Positions 1 through 7,721 of a stretch of 39,214 nt of DNA are shown in pieces. Position numbers and translations under genes: made by a program. Below the pieces are notes generated by a model, which was given only the letters and a program-made list of their open reading frames with translations, did not search any database and had not been told where the DNA came from. Source of the DNA: Sphingopyxis granuli NBRC 100800 (GTDB lineage Bacteria > Pseudomonadota > Alphaproteobacteria > Sphingomonadales > Sphingomonadaceae); assembly GCF_001591045.1 (NCBI RefSeq), contig NZ_BCUA01000036.1, positions 1 through 39,214 of the forward strand, read 5' to 3'. Each line of letters begins with the position of its first letter. The stretch's first letter is position 1.

Positions 1-54
1 GTCCGGGGTGGCGATACAGGACACACGGCACCGCCCCGTCGCGCATCGTCATGG

Positions 55-76
55 ATTACCGTGATTTAAGGGTAAT
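55..76. promoter_or_regulatory. Dyad upstream of the SMR/GT39/UbiA operon
   Basis: An AT-rich patch in GC-rich DNA carries the perfect inverted repeat ATTACC (55-60) and GGTAAT (71-76), separated by 10 bases and lying 29 bases before the first start codon. It could be an operator or part of the promoter. No regulator is identifiable, and no convincing -35/-10 pair was found. Confidence 0.3.
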
Positions 77-104
77 TTTACAGCTCGCGGGCTAGACGGG
101 CGCG

Positions 105-488
105 ATGAATGCCACCCTCTCCCCTGCGCTGCTGCTGCTCATCCTGACCAGCGTCGGCATGTCGGCGCTCGCCCAGATGCTGCTCAAGCTGGGGGTGCAG
201 GGCGCGCGCGCGGCGCGGACCCTGCCCGAAACCATGCTGGCCTATGCCAGTTCGCCCTATCTGATCGCGGGCTTCGCGCTCTATGGCCTCGGCGCGGTGC
301 TGTGGCTGTTCGTCCTCGCGCGCCTGCCGCTGAGCGTCGCCTACCCCTTCGTGGGGCTGGGTTTCATCTTCACGATGCTGATCGGTGCGATGGCCTTTCA
401 CGAACATCTGACGCCCGCGCGCATCGCCGGTACGCTGTTGATCGCGCTCGGCTGCGTCCTCGTCGCGCAGAGCGCGGGCGGTTCATGA
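105..488 (+). CDS. SMR/EamA-like small membrane transporter (ArnE/ArnF-like)
   Basis: This 127-residue protein has four hydrophobic segments, at about residues 7-27, 47-70, 72-92 and 104-122. That is the usual size and topology of small multidrug resistance (SMR) and EamA half-transporters. The stretch LPLSVAYPFVGLGFIFTML and the closing AGTLLIALGCVLVAQ resemble ArnE/ArnF subunits, which flip undecaprenyl-phosphate-aminoarabinose. Its stop overlaps the next gene's start in an ATGA arrangement, so translation is probably coupled to the GT39 enzyme. A role in flipping a polyprenyl-linked sugar is inferred from that context; drug or cation export is the alternative. The family is clear but the substrate is not. 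Confidence 0.75.
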   Translation: MNATLSPALLLLILTSVGMSALAQMLLKLGVQGARAARTLPETMLAYASSPYLIAGFALYGLGAVLWLFVLARLPLSVAYPFVGLGFIFTMLIGAMAFHEHLTPARIAGTLLIALGCVLVAQSAGGS

Positions 489-1735
489 TCGGGGCGGCCG
501 CCGCCTGGATCGAAGCCCATTATCGCGGACTGGTCGCAACGCTGATCGCCGCGACGGTCGGCGTGCGCCTGCTCGCCTGGTTCGCGATCGGCGAGCCGCT
601 CGGCAACGACGGTCTCGCCTATTTCCGCATGGCGGAGGCAATGGCGGGCGGGCATTGGCCGGTCGATCAATGGGGACAGCACGCCTTCTATTCGATCGGC
701 TATCCGGCGGCGCTGACCCCTTTCTTCGCGCTGTTCGGCGCGAGCGTCGGGACCGCGATCGCCGCGAATCTGGCGCTCGCGGCGGCGAGCGCGGCGCTGC
801 TGGTGCTGCTCGCGCGCGAAATCGCGATGCGGCCGCCCTTCGTCCTCCTGCTCCTGCTGGTCCACGCCTTGTGGATTCCCGGCATCTGGAACAGCGCGAT
901 GCTGGCGCGCGAGAATCTGTCGGTGCCGCTCTTCCTGCTCGTCCTGCTCGCGTCTTGGCGGCTGCTGCGCGGCGGCGGCAGCACGGCCGCGCTGCTCGCG
1001 GGCGCCGCCTATGGCGCGGCGATCCTGACCGGGGGATCCGCGCTGCCGCTGATCGTCGCGCCGCTGCTCGCGCTGCTGTGGACCGGGGAGCAGCGGATAC
1101 GTCGCGGCCTGCTGGTCGGGGCCGGTGCGTTGGCCCTGCTCATCCCCTGGGCCGCCGCCACCACGGCCATGGTCGGGGCGCCGACGCTCAACACCAACGG
1201 CGGCTTCAACCTCTATCTCGGCAACAATCCCGCGGCGACGGGCGCCTTCGTCAGCATCGCCGACACCCCCGCGGGGGCCGAGTGGGAGGAGATGCGCCGG
1301 CGGCTCGGCGAGCGCGGGGCGAGCGCCGAACTCGGCGCGCGCGCCATCGCCTATGCCGGCGCGCATCCCGCGCGAACCGCGAGTCTCGGCCTCACCAAGC
1401 TCGCGCTGTTCTGGGCGCCGAACGTCCCCGACGCCGCCGATTTCGCACAGTCGCGCGCGGTGGCGACGGCGCGCTTCGTCGAGGTCGCGCAATATCTGCT
1501 TATCCTCGGCTTTGCGCTGTTCGGCCTGCTCGCCGGCGGAGGAACACCGCGGCAGCGCTGGATCGTCGCGGCGGCGATCGCCGGTTTCTGGGCGCTGCAC
1601 GCCGCCGCCTATGTCATCACCCGCTATCGCGACCCGGCGATCCCCGCGCTGATGCTGTTCGCGGTCGTCGGCTGGGGCATCGCCTGGGACCGGCTGCGCC
1701 CCCGCCCGAAGGAGGCGCTCGATGCCGCCGCATGA
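485..1735 (+). CDS. GT39-type polytopic glycosyltransferase
   Basis: This 416-residue polytopic membrane protein looks like the GT39/ArnT group of GT-C glycosyltransferases, which use polyprenyl-phosphate sugars as donors. The first membrane segment is followed by an outside loop with GNDGLAYF (residues 40-47); its aspartate (about 42) fits the catalytic acid of the first GT-C loop. Many Leu/Ala/Val-rich helices follow, and then a loop with NTNGGFNLYLGNN that is common in bacterial GT39 proteins. The ATG at 485 overlaps the previous stop and is preferred over longer upstream readings in the same frame. The 3' end overlaps the next gene by 14 bases. Donor and acceptor cannot be read from sequence; a pentose donor is inferred from the neighbouring UbiA enzyme. 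Confidence 0.78.
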   Translation: MIGAAAAWIEAHYRGLVATLIAATVGVRLLAWFAIGEPLGNDGLAYFRMAEAMAGGHWPVDQWGQHAFYSIGYPAALTPFFALFGASVGTAIAANLALAAASAALLVLLAREIAMRPPFVLLLLLVHALWIPGIWNSAMLARENLSVPLFLLVLLASWRLLRGGGSTAALLAGAAYGAAILTGGSALPLIVAPLLALLWTGEQRIRRGLLVGAGALALLIPWAAATTAMVGAPTLNTNGGFNLYLGNNPAATGAFVSIADTPAGAEWEEMRRRLGERGASAELGARAIAYAGAHPARTASLGLTKLALFWAPNVPDAADFAQSRAVATARFVEVAQYLLILGFALFGLLAGGGTPRQRWIVAAAIAGFWALHAAAYVITRYRDPAIPALMLFAVVGWGIAWDRLRPRPKEALDAAA

Positions 1736-3155
1736 TCCCGCCGAGCCGGCCAAGGTCGCCCTGATCGTCGATCTCGACCGGACGCTGACCCGCGCCGATG
1801 TCGCGGTCGAATCGCTCGTGCGCCTGATGCGGCGCAGCCCGATGCTGTTCTGGCAATTGCTGCTCGCGCTGCTGTGGGGCCGCGCCGCGCTCAAGACGCG
1901 CCTCGCCCGGCTCGATCCGGTCGATCCGGCGCTGTTGCCGCTACGCGCCGAGGTCGTCGACCTGATCGGCGAAGCGCGCCGCGACGGCCGCCCGGTCATC
2001 CTCGCCAGCGCCGCGCACCGGCGCAATGTCGGCCGCGTCGCGCGCCATCTGGGGCTGTTCGACCGCTATCTGGGGTCGAGCCGACGCCGCAACCTGAAGA
2101 GCGCCGGAAAGCTGCGCGCGATCCGCGCCGCGATCGGCGACGCGCCCTTCGACTATGTCGGCGATTCGACCGCCGACCGCGCGATCTGGCGCGAGGCGCG
2201 GCACGCCTACACGGTGGGCGTGCCGACCCGCTCGGCGAACGAGCAGCGCGTCGGCCCGCCCCCCAGGAGCCCGTTTCGCGCGCTGGTGAAGGCGATCCGC
2301 CCGCATCAATGGGCGAAGAATGCGCTGGTCTTCGTGCCGCTCGCCACCTCGGGCCATATTCTCGATTTCGTCGCGCTGGGGCAGGCGGCGCTCGCCTTCG
2401 TCAGCCTGTCGGTGATCGCGTCGAGCGTCTATCTGCTCAACGACCTGCTCGACATCGACGCCGACCGGCGTCACACACGCAAGCGCTCGCGCCCCCTCGC
2501 GGCGGGCGATCTCGGCATTCCACTGGCGCTCGCGATCAGCGGCGCGGCCGCGATCCTGGGCCTTGCCATCGGCTGGTTTCTGCTCGGCCCCGCGACCTTC
2601 GCCGCGCTCGCGGCCTATTTCGCGCTGACGCTCGCCTACAGCTTCCGGCTCAAGTCGGCGATGATCGCCGACGTGCTCGCGCTCGCCTCGCTCTACACGA
2701 TCCGCATGATCGTCGGCGCCGCCGCGATCGCGGTCGCCCCGTCGATGTGGCTGCTGATCTTCTCGATCTTCTTCTTCCTCAGCCTCGGCTATCTCAAGCG
2801 CTATGTCGAGCTCGACGAAAGCCGCAACGAGCGGCACCAGCTGTTGTCGGGACGCGGCTATGTGCCGTCGGACAAGATGTTCGTCGCGATGGGCGGCGTC
2901 GCGTCGGGCATGGTGTCGTTGCTCGTCCTGCTGCTGTTCGCCGCCGAAAAGGGCGAAGGCGGCGAATATGCGCATCCGGCGCTGCTGTGGCTGCTCGTCA
3001 TCCCGCTGCTCTATTGGCTCAACCGCATCTGGATGATGGCGGGGCGCGGCCAGGTCGACGGCGATCCCGTCGCCTTCGCGCTGCGCGACCGGCGCAGCAT
3101 CGTCGTCGGCGCCCTGCTCGCGGTCATCGTCGTCGCCGCCAAATATGGCGGCTGA
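1722..3155 (+). CDS. HAD phosphatase-UbiA prenyltransferase fusion (DPPR synthase-like)
   Basis: This 477-residue protein has two domains. Residues about 12-185 form a HAD hydrolase with DLDRT (nucleophile and acid Asp17/Asp19) and a late GDSTAD motif. Residues about 190-477 form a UbiA membrane prenyltransferase with the first aspartate motif NDLLDIDAD (240-248) followed by RHTRKRSRPLAAG, and a second motif around YSFRLKS...D317. The UbiA part resembles the mycobacterial Rv3806c type, which joins polyprenyl phosphate to PRPP, more than quinone or heme enzymes. If so, the HAD domain could remove the 5-phosphate left on the ribose, a step done by a separate protein in mycobacteria. That coupling is inference. 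The gene overlaps the GT39 gene and ends the operon. All key motifs are present. Confidence 0.8.
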   Translation: MPPHDPAEPAKVALIVDLDRTLTRADVAVESLVRLMRRSPMLFWQLLLALLWGRAALKTRLARLDPVDPALLPLRAEVVDLIGEARRDGRPVILASAAHRRNVGRVARHLGLFDRYLGSSRRRNLKSAGKLRAIRAAIGDAPFDYVGDSTADRAIWREARHAYTVGVPTRSANEQRVGPPPRSPFRALVKAIRPHQWAKNALVFVPLATSGHILDFVALGQAALAFVSLSVIASSVYLLNDLLDIDADRRHTRKRSRPLAAGDLGIPLALAISGAAAILGLAIGWFLLGPATFAALAAYFALTLAYSFRLKSAMIADVLALASLYTIRMIVGAAAIAVAPSMWLLIFSIFFFLSLGYLKRYVELDESRNERHQLLSGRGYVPSDKMFVAMGGVASGMVSLLVLLLFAAEKGEGGEYAHPALLWLLVIPLLYWLNRIWMMAGRGQVDGDPVAFALRDRRSIVVGALLAVIVVAAKYGG

Positions 3156-3179
3156 CGACGACGCTCGCTTCACCTTTCC

Positions 3180-5645
3180 CTAGAAGTCATAGCCCAGCGT
3201 CAGGCCGAAGGTTCGCGGCTGGTTGGCGAAGCGCACGACGACATTGGCGTTGCTGGCGACCGCCGACCAATAATATTTGTTGAACAGATTCTTCGACCAC
3301 AGCGACAGCGACCAGCCGGCCTGCGACTTCAGGCCGAGGCTGGCGTTGACGACGGCGTAGGAATCGACCTTGTAGAGCGGATCGTCCTCGAAGATCGTGT
3401 TCGCCTTGCCCTGATAGCGCAGGCTGACCGCGCCATTGGCGCTCAGCGTGTCGGTCACCGGCGTATCGTAGGCCGCGACGATGCTGCCCTGGAAGCGCGG
3501 GCTGTAGATGAACTCCGCCCCGTCGAAATTCTCCGGCTGGCCGGCGGCGTTGGTGCCGACATAGTCGATCACGCGGGTCTTCAGCCACAGGCCGTTGGCG
3601 GCGATCGTCACGCCCTGCGCGGGACGCAGCGTCAGTTCGCCCTCGAAGCCATAGGCCCTCGATTTGGGCACATTGTCGAGGCGCGACAACGCGGTGTAGA
3701 TCGGATCGGCGAAATAGGTGCTGATCTGCTTGTCCTTGTAATCGTAGTAGAAGGCGGCGAAATTGGCCTGCAGCAGGCGGTCGGCCAGCGTCGCCTTCAG
3801 CCCCAATTCGTAGGCCGTCAGCTTTTCCTGCGTCACCGGCGCGTTCTGCCGCGCCTTGCTCGCCGCGTTGACCGGCGAGGTGCCTGACTTGTAGCCGCGG
3901 GATACCGACGCATAGACCAGCGTGTCGTCGTTCGGCGACCAGTCGAGCACGACGCGCCAGGCGAGGTTGTTCTCGTCCAGCGTCGACACCACCGGGCCGA
4001 AGCTGTTGGTCGCATCGTCGAAGGTGTTGCACTGCCCCTCCACGATCGGCGCCGGGATGGGCAGCGTGCCCCCCGCCGAGAAGAGGAAGCGGTTCACGAT
4101 GTTGACGTTCGGCAGCATGCTGCCCTTGTAGTCGCGCGAGCAGCCTACATAGTCCTGCTTGTCCTCGGTATAGCGAAGGCCGACGGTCAGTTTGAGCTGG
4201 TCGGTCAGTTCGGCGTCGGCATTTCCGAAGACGCTCCACGTCCTGGTGTTCATCGTGCCGATGTCTTCATAGGTGCGGAACGCCGTCGCCATGTCGGCGG
4301 CGGTATAGCCGCCGGAATTGAACGGCGTATCGAGCAGGTTGACGCCGGGAACGAGGATATAGGGCACCGCGCGGATGAAGCGCGAGTTCGCATTGTCGCC
4401 GAGCATCGTGCGGTTGCTGTCGACGATCTTGTCATGGCCGTAATAGGCGCCGACCAGCCAGTTCAGCGTGCCGGCCTCGCCTTCGAAATGAATTTCCTGC
4501 GCAAAGCTCTTGATGCGGCCGTCGGCCTTCTGCAGCAGGATTTCATAGGGCGCGCCGCTCCAGTCGGACAGCGCCTTGCGCTGGAAATCATTGTAGCTGG
4601 TCAGGCTGACGAATTTCACCGCATCGGCGACATCCTGATCGACGCGCAGTTTCAGGCCCCAGAAGCGATTGTCTTCGGCGAGGTCGCCGGGCAATCCGGC
4701 GCCGCGGCCGACGTCGGCCGATCGCCCCGCCTCGGGCGCCCAGTCCGCCTGGCTCGCCCGGGTCGGGAAATTGCCGGCGATATAATCAGCCAGCCCCGGC
4801 GCGTTGAAGAGGTGCGATGCGCTGGTTCCCGTCACCGGGTCGGTCGCCGGGGTGAAGCCGATGCCCTGCCCGGCGACCGTGTCCGACTTGTTCTGCCACC
4901 AGGTCACCGACAGGTCGATGCTGGTGCCGGGGCCGGGGTCGATCGCCAGCGAGCCCCGGATGCCCAGCTTGTCGACCTTGCCAAGCCGTTCGCCGGGGCG
5001 CGAGTTGCTGACCTGCCAGCCCTTGTCGCTGTTCTCGCTGCGCACCGCGATCCGCGCCGCAACCCCTTCGCCGAGCGGCCCCGAGACGTGGCCCGCGAAA
5101 TTATAGGTCCGGTAGTTCCCGAGTTCGGCGGTGACGCCCGCGTCGAAATGATCGGTCGGCTTGGCGGTGATGAAGTTGATCAGCCCGGCCGTCGTGTTGC
5201 GACCATAGAGCGTGCCCTGCGGTCCCTTCAGCACCTCGACGCGCTCGAGGTCCATGATCGGGCCGGTGTTCATGATCGGATAGGCATAGGCGACCTCGTC
5301 GACATAGGTGCCGACGGTCGAGGTCGCCGACAGGTTGATCGTGTTGAAGCCGATGCCGCGCAGCGTATAGGTGGGCACGCCCTGATAGCTTTGCGACACG
5401 GTAAAGCTCGGCGCCACCGCGGTCAGGTCGCGCACGTCGGTGACGCGCAGGCTTTCCAGCGTCGCTGCGTCGACCGCCTGCACGGCCATGCCGATGTCGT
5501 TCAGCGATTCGGCGCGGCGCTGCGCGGTGACGATGATCTCGCCGTCGGTCCGCGCCGCCGTTTCCGCCTCGTCGGCCAGCGCCGGCGGCGCAACGGTCAG
5601 GCTGGCGGCGGTGCCGGCGAGCAGGAACAGTCGATAGGCCTTCAT
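3180..5645 (-). CDS. TonB-dependent outer membrane receptor
   Basis: This 821-residue outer-membrane receptor imports an unknown substrate using TonB energy. It starts with a Sec signal peptide ending near PPALA and a TonB-box-like segment, GEIIVTAQRR. A plug domain follows (about residues 40-165) with RGIGFNTIN and LERVEVLKGPQGTLYGRNT. The rest is a long beta-barrel ending in the aromatic-terminated LGYDF, as expected for assembly by the Bam complex. No FecA-like N-terminal signalling extension is visible. It is divergent from the LuxR-type gene and ends 24 bases from the convergent UbiA gene. Sphingomonads have many such receptors, used for siderophores, glycans or hydrophobic carbon sources. 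The nearby acyl-CoA dehydrogenases hint at a lipid-like substrate, but the sequence does not prove it. Confidence 0.93.
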   Translation of the reverse strand: MKAYRLFLLAGTAASLTVAPPALADEAETAARTDGEIIVTAQRRAESLNDIGMAVQAVDAATLESLRVTDVRDLTAVAPSFTVSQSYQGVPTYTLRGIGFNTINLSATSTVGTYVDEVAYAYPIMNTGPIMDLERVEVLKGPQGTLYGRNTTAGLINFITAKPTDHFDAGVTAELGNYRTYNFAGHVSGPLGEGVAARIAVRSENSDKGWQVSNSRPGERLGKVDKLGIRGSLAIDPGPGTSIDLSVTWWQNKSDTVAGQGIGFTPATDPVTGTSASHLFNAPGLADYIAGNFPTRASQADWAPEAGRSADVGRGAGLPGDLAEDNRFWGLKLRVDQDVADAVKFVSLTSYNDFQRKALSDWSGAPYEILLQKADGRIKSFAQEIHFEGEAGTLNWLVGAYYGHDKIVDSNRTMLGDNANSRFIRAVPYILVPGVNLLDTPFNSGGYTAADMATAFRTYEDIGTMNTRTWSVFGNADAELTDQLKLTVGLRYTEDKQDYVGCSRDYKGSMLPNVNIVNRFLFSAGGTLPIPAPIVEGQCNTFDDATNSFGPVVSTLDENNLAWRVVLDWSPNDDTLVYASVSRGYKSGTSPVNAASKARQNAPVTQEKLTAYELGLKATLADRLLQANFAAFYYDYKDKQISTYFADPIYTALSRLDNVPKSRAYGFEGELTLRPAQGVTIAANGLWLKTRVIDYVGTNAAGQPENFDGAEFIYSPRFQGSIVAAYDTPVTDTLSANGAVSLRYQGKANTIFEDDPLYKVDSYAVVNASLGLKSQAGWSLSLWSKNLFNKYYWSAVASNANVVVRFANQPRTFGLTLGYDF

Positions 5646-5784
5646 TCGTCATCTCCCTCAAACGGCTGGCCGATGCGGCTCGTCTTTGCGCGAGCGCCGA
5701 CGCGGCCGGACCCTGTCAGAGGATATAATTGCGGCCCCGCTCACAAGCTGGCATCTGTGTCAGTATCGAGCCGGGGGAGGACAT
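5646..5784. promoter_or_regulatory. Divergent promoter region, TonB receptor and LuxR gene
   Basis: This 139-base gap separates two divergent genes. A perfect -10 hexamer, TATAAT, lies at 5724-5729 on the + strand inside GGATATAATT, but no good -35 sits at normal distance, which would suit an activated promoter. A strong ribosome binding site, GGGGAGGA (about 5773-5780), decides the GTG start at 5785. Confidence 0.4.
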
Positions 5785-6534
5785 GTGACGGACAAACGGG
5801 CGCTTTGCTGGTCGGAACTTCCCGCGCTGATCGCCGACGTGCAGGCGATCGGCGACGCGACGGGCCTTTCCTATATCGCCGCGCAGGCCGATCTCGGCGA
5901 TCCCGAACCGATGGCCGACGAGCACGGTCGTCCCTATGCGGAGACCAGCTTCCGCTGGATCGATCCGGCCTATGCCTATTGGCGCGACCGCAAGCTGGCG
6001 CTGCACGTCGCCTTCCTGACCGCGGCGCGGCTGATCGCCGAACCCTTCTATTACAGCGACGGGCGGCTCGGCAGTTGGCGCGCGACCGCGCTGCTCGACG
6101 CGGTCGATTGCCAGCAGGCGAAGGAGACCCCCAATTTCGGCGAGGCGATCATCGCGCCGGTCCATCTGCCGCGCGGGCTGGTCGGCGCCGTCTTCTGGTG
6201 CTCGCGCGAGCCTGTCGGGGTCGAGGCGCTGTTCCGCGCGCATGCCGGCACGATGCACAACCTCGCGCTGCGCCTCGTCGCGACGCACAACGAGGCGCGG
6301 GGCCGGCCGCGCAACGCAACGGTGCCGCAGACGCTGACCCGGCGCGAGGTGCAGTGCCTGCGCTGGGCCGCCGCGGGCAAGACCGATGGCGAGATCGGCA
6401 TCATCCTGTCGCTGTCGGTGTCGACGGTGCGCTTTCACCTGCGCAACGCCGCCGCCAAGCTGGGCGCCACCGGGCGCGCGCAGTCGATCCAGATCGCCGC
6501 CGGGCTGGGCTTCGTCGGCGCGCAGGCGGCCTGA
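5785..6534 (+). CDS. LuxR-type transcriptional regulator (orphan or solo)
   Basis: This 249-residue regulator has an N-terminal ligand domain resembling the autoinducer-binding fold (about residues 10-170; note WIDPAYAYW, with the Asp-Pro pair found in TraR/LuxR relatives). Its C-terminal LuxR helix-turn-helix (about 182-245) contains LTRREVQCLRWAAAGKTDGE and STVRFHLRNAAAKL. The GTG at 5785 is preferred because GGGGAGGA lies directly upstream; a longer in-frame reading from 5686 lacks such a site. No LuxI-type synthase is in the window, so it is an orphan or solo regulator here. It is divergent from the TonB receptor and 47 bases before an acyl-CoA dehydrogenase on the same strand, so it may control both. 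The ligand is unknown. Confidence 0.82.
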   Translation: MTDKRALCWSELPALIADVQAIGDATGLSYIAAQADLGDPEPMADEHGRPYAETSFRWIDPAYAYWRDRKLALHVAFLTAARLIAEPFYYSDGRLGSWRATALLDAVDCQQAKETPNFGEAIIAPVHLPRGLVGAVFWCSREPVGVEALFRAHAGTMHNLALRLVATHNEARGRPRNATVPQTLTRREVQCLRWAAAGKTDGEIGIILSLSVSTVRFHLRNAAAKLGATGRAQSIQIAAGLGFVGAQAA

Positions 6535-6581
6535 CGCATCCGCCAGCTTGGCCGGGTCGCCGCGCCGTTTAGGAACAGGGC

Positions 6582-7712
6582 ATGGACATCGCACTCGAAC
6601 CCGATCTTCACGCGTTCCGCGACATGGTGCGCGCCTTCCTGGCCGAGCATCTGACCGAGGAACTGCGCCGCGCCGCCGAGCGCGCAACCAGCGTCTTCAT
6701 CGATCCCGCCATATCGCTTCCGTGGCAGCGCATCCTGCATGCGCGCGGCTGGGCGGCGCCCGACTGGCCCGAACGGTTCGGGGGACCGGGCTGGAGCGAG
6801 ATCGAGCGCTATGTCTTCGCCGCCGAATGCGTCGCGGCGGGCGCGCCGAACCTCGCGCCGATGGGGCTGAAGATGGTCGCCCCGGTGATCATGCATTATG
6901 GCTCGCCCGATCAGCAGGCGCATTACCTGCCGCGCATCCTGTCGGGCGAGGATTATTGGTGCCAGGGCTTTTCGGAACCCGGCGCCGGCTCCGACCTCGG
7001 CCGGCTTCAGCTTCGCGCGGTCCGCGACGGCACCGATTATGTCCTCAACGGGTCGAAGATCTGGACGACGCACGCCCATTTCGCGAACCGCATGTTCTGC
7101 CTCGTGCGCACGTCGAACGAAGGCAAGCCGCAGGCCGGGATCAGCTTCCTGCTGCTCGACATGCAGTCGCCGGGCATCGGCGTCGAGCCGATCCGCACCC
7201 TCGCCGGCGAGCATGAACTGAACCAGGTCTTCTTCGACGACGTCCGCGTCCCCGTCACCAACCGGCTGGGCGAGGAGAATGACGGCTGGTCGGTCGCCAA
7301 GCATCTGCTCACCTTCGAACGCGGCGGCAAATATGCGCCGGCCCTGATGGGACAGCTTCGCCGCCTGCGCGGCCACGACGTGCCCGATCCGGTGATCCGG
7401 GCGCGGCTCGACCGCGAGGCAGTGACGCTGCGCGCGTTGCAGGCGCTGGAGATGAAGGCGATGCGCGGTCTCGGCGGCGGCGCGGCGCTCTATGCCTCTG
7501 CGCTCAAGCTGCTCGGCACCGAAGCGGCGCAGCGCATCGACACGCTGGCGTGCGAAATCGCCGGTCCGGCGGCGTGGAGCGAAGCCGACGGCCAGACGCC
7601 GGCGAGCCTTGCGGTCGCGGTGCCGCGCTATCTGAACGGGCGCGCGGCCACCATCTATGCGGGATCGAACGAAATTCAGCGCGACCTGATCGCGCGCCAG
7701 ATTCTCGGCTGA
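6582..7712 (+). CDS. Acyl-CoA dehydrogenase, probable catalytic subunit
   Basis: This 376-residue FAD flavoenzyme would introduce an alpha-beta double bond into an acyl-CoA thioester. The family pattern is complete: N-terminal helices, the FAD/substrate segment FSEPGAGSDL, the beta-domain motif LNGSKIWTTHAHFA, and the C-terminal signature AGSNEIQRDLIARQILG. The Glu of MCAD's Tyr-Glu-Gly is replaced (YAGS). However, Glu246 in LLTFERGG lies where isovaleryl-CoA dehydrogenase has its helix-G catalytic Glu, so activity is likely retained. The start is supported by AGGAACAGGG just upstream. It follows the LuxR gene and is convergent with a second, more divergent acyl-CoA dehydrogenase gene 9 bases away. 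The substrate is unknown. Confidence 0.9.
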   Translation: MDIALEPDLHAFRDMVRAFLAEHLTEELRRAAERATSVFIDPAISLPWQRILHARGWAAPDWPERFGGPGWSEIERYVFAAECVAAGAPNLAPMGLKMVAPVIMHYGSPDQQAHYLPRILSGEDYWCQGFSEPGAGSDLGRLQLRAVRDGTDYVLNGSKIWTTHAHFANRMFCLVRTSNEGKPQAGISFLLLDMQSPGIGVEPIRTLAGEHELNQVFFDDVRVPVTNRLGEENDGWSVAKHLLTFERGGKYAPALMGQLRRLRGHDVPDPVIRARLDREAVTLRALQALEMKAMRGLGGGAALYASALKLLGTEAAQRIDTLACEIAGPAAWSEADGQTPASLAVAVPRYLNGRAATIYAGSNEIQRDLIARQILG

Positions 7713-7721
7713 CCGCCGCCT

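Noticed and set aside
398..2026. 542-codon open frame on the - strand opposite GT39 and UbiA genes
   Set aside because: Antisense to two genes with clear membrane helices and motifs; the peptide is mostly Arg, Gln, Asp and Gly without domains.
4434..6572. 712-codon open frame on the + strand across the TonB receptor and LuxR genes
   Set aside because: It spans both strands' real genes and the divergent promoter; the receptor and LuxR protein have full motifs and the frame has none.
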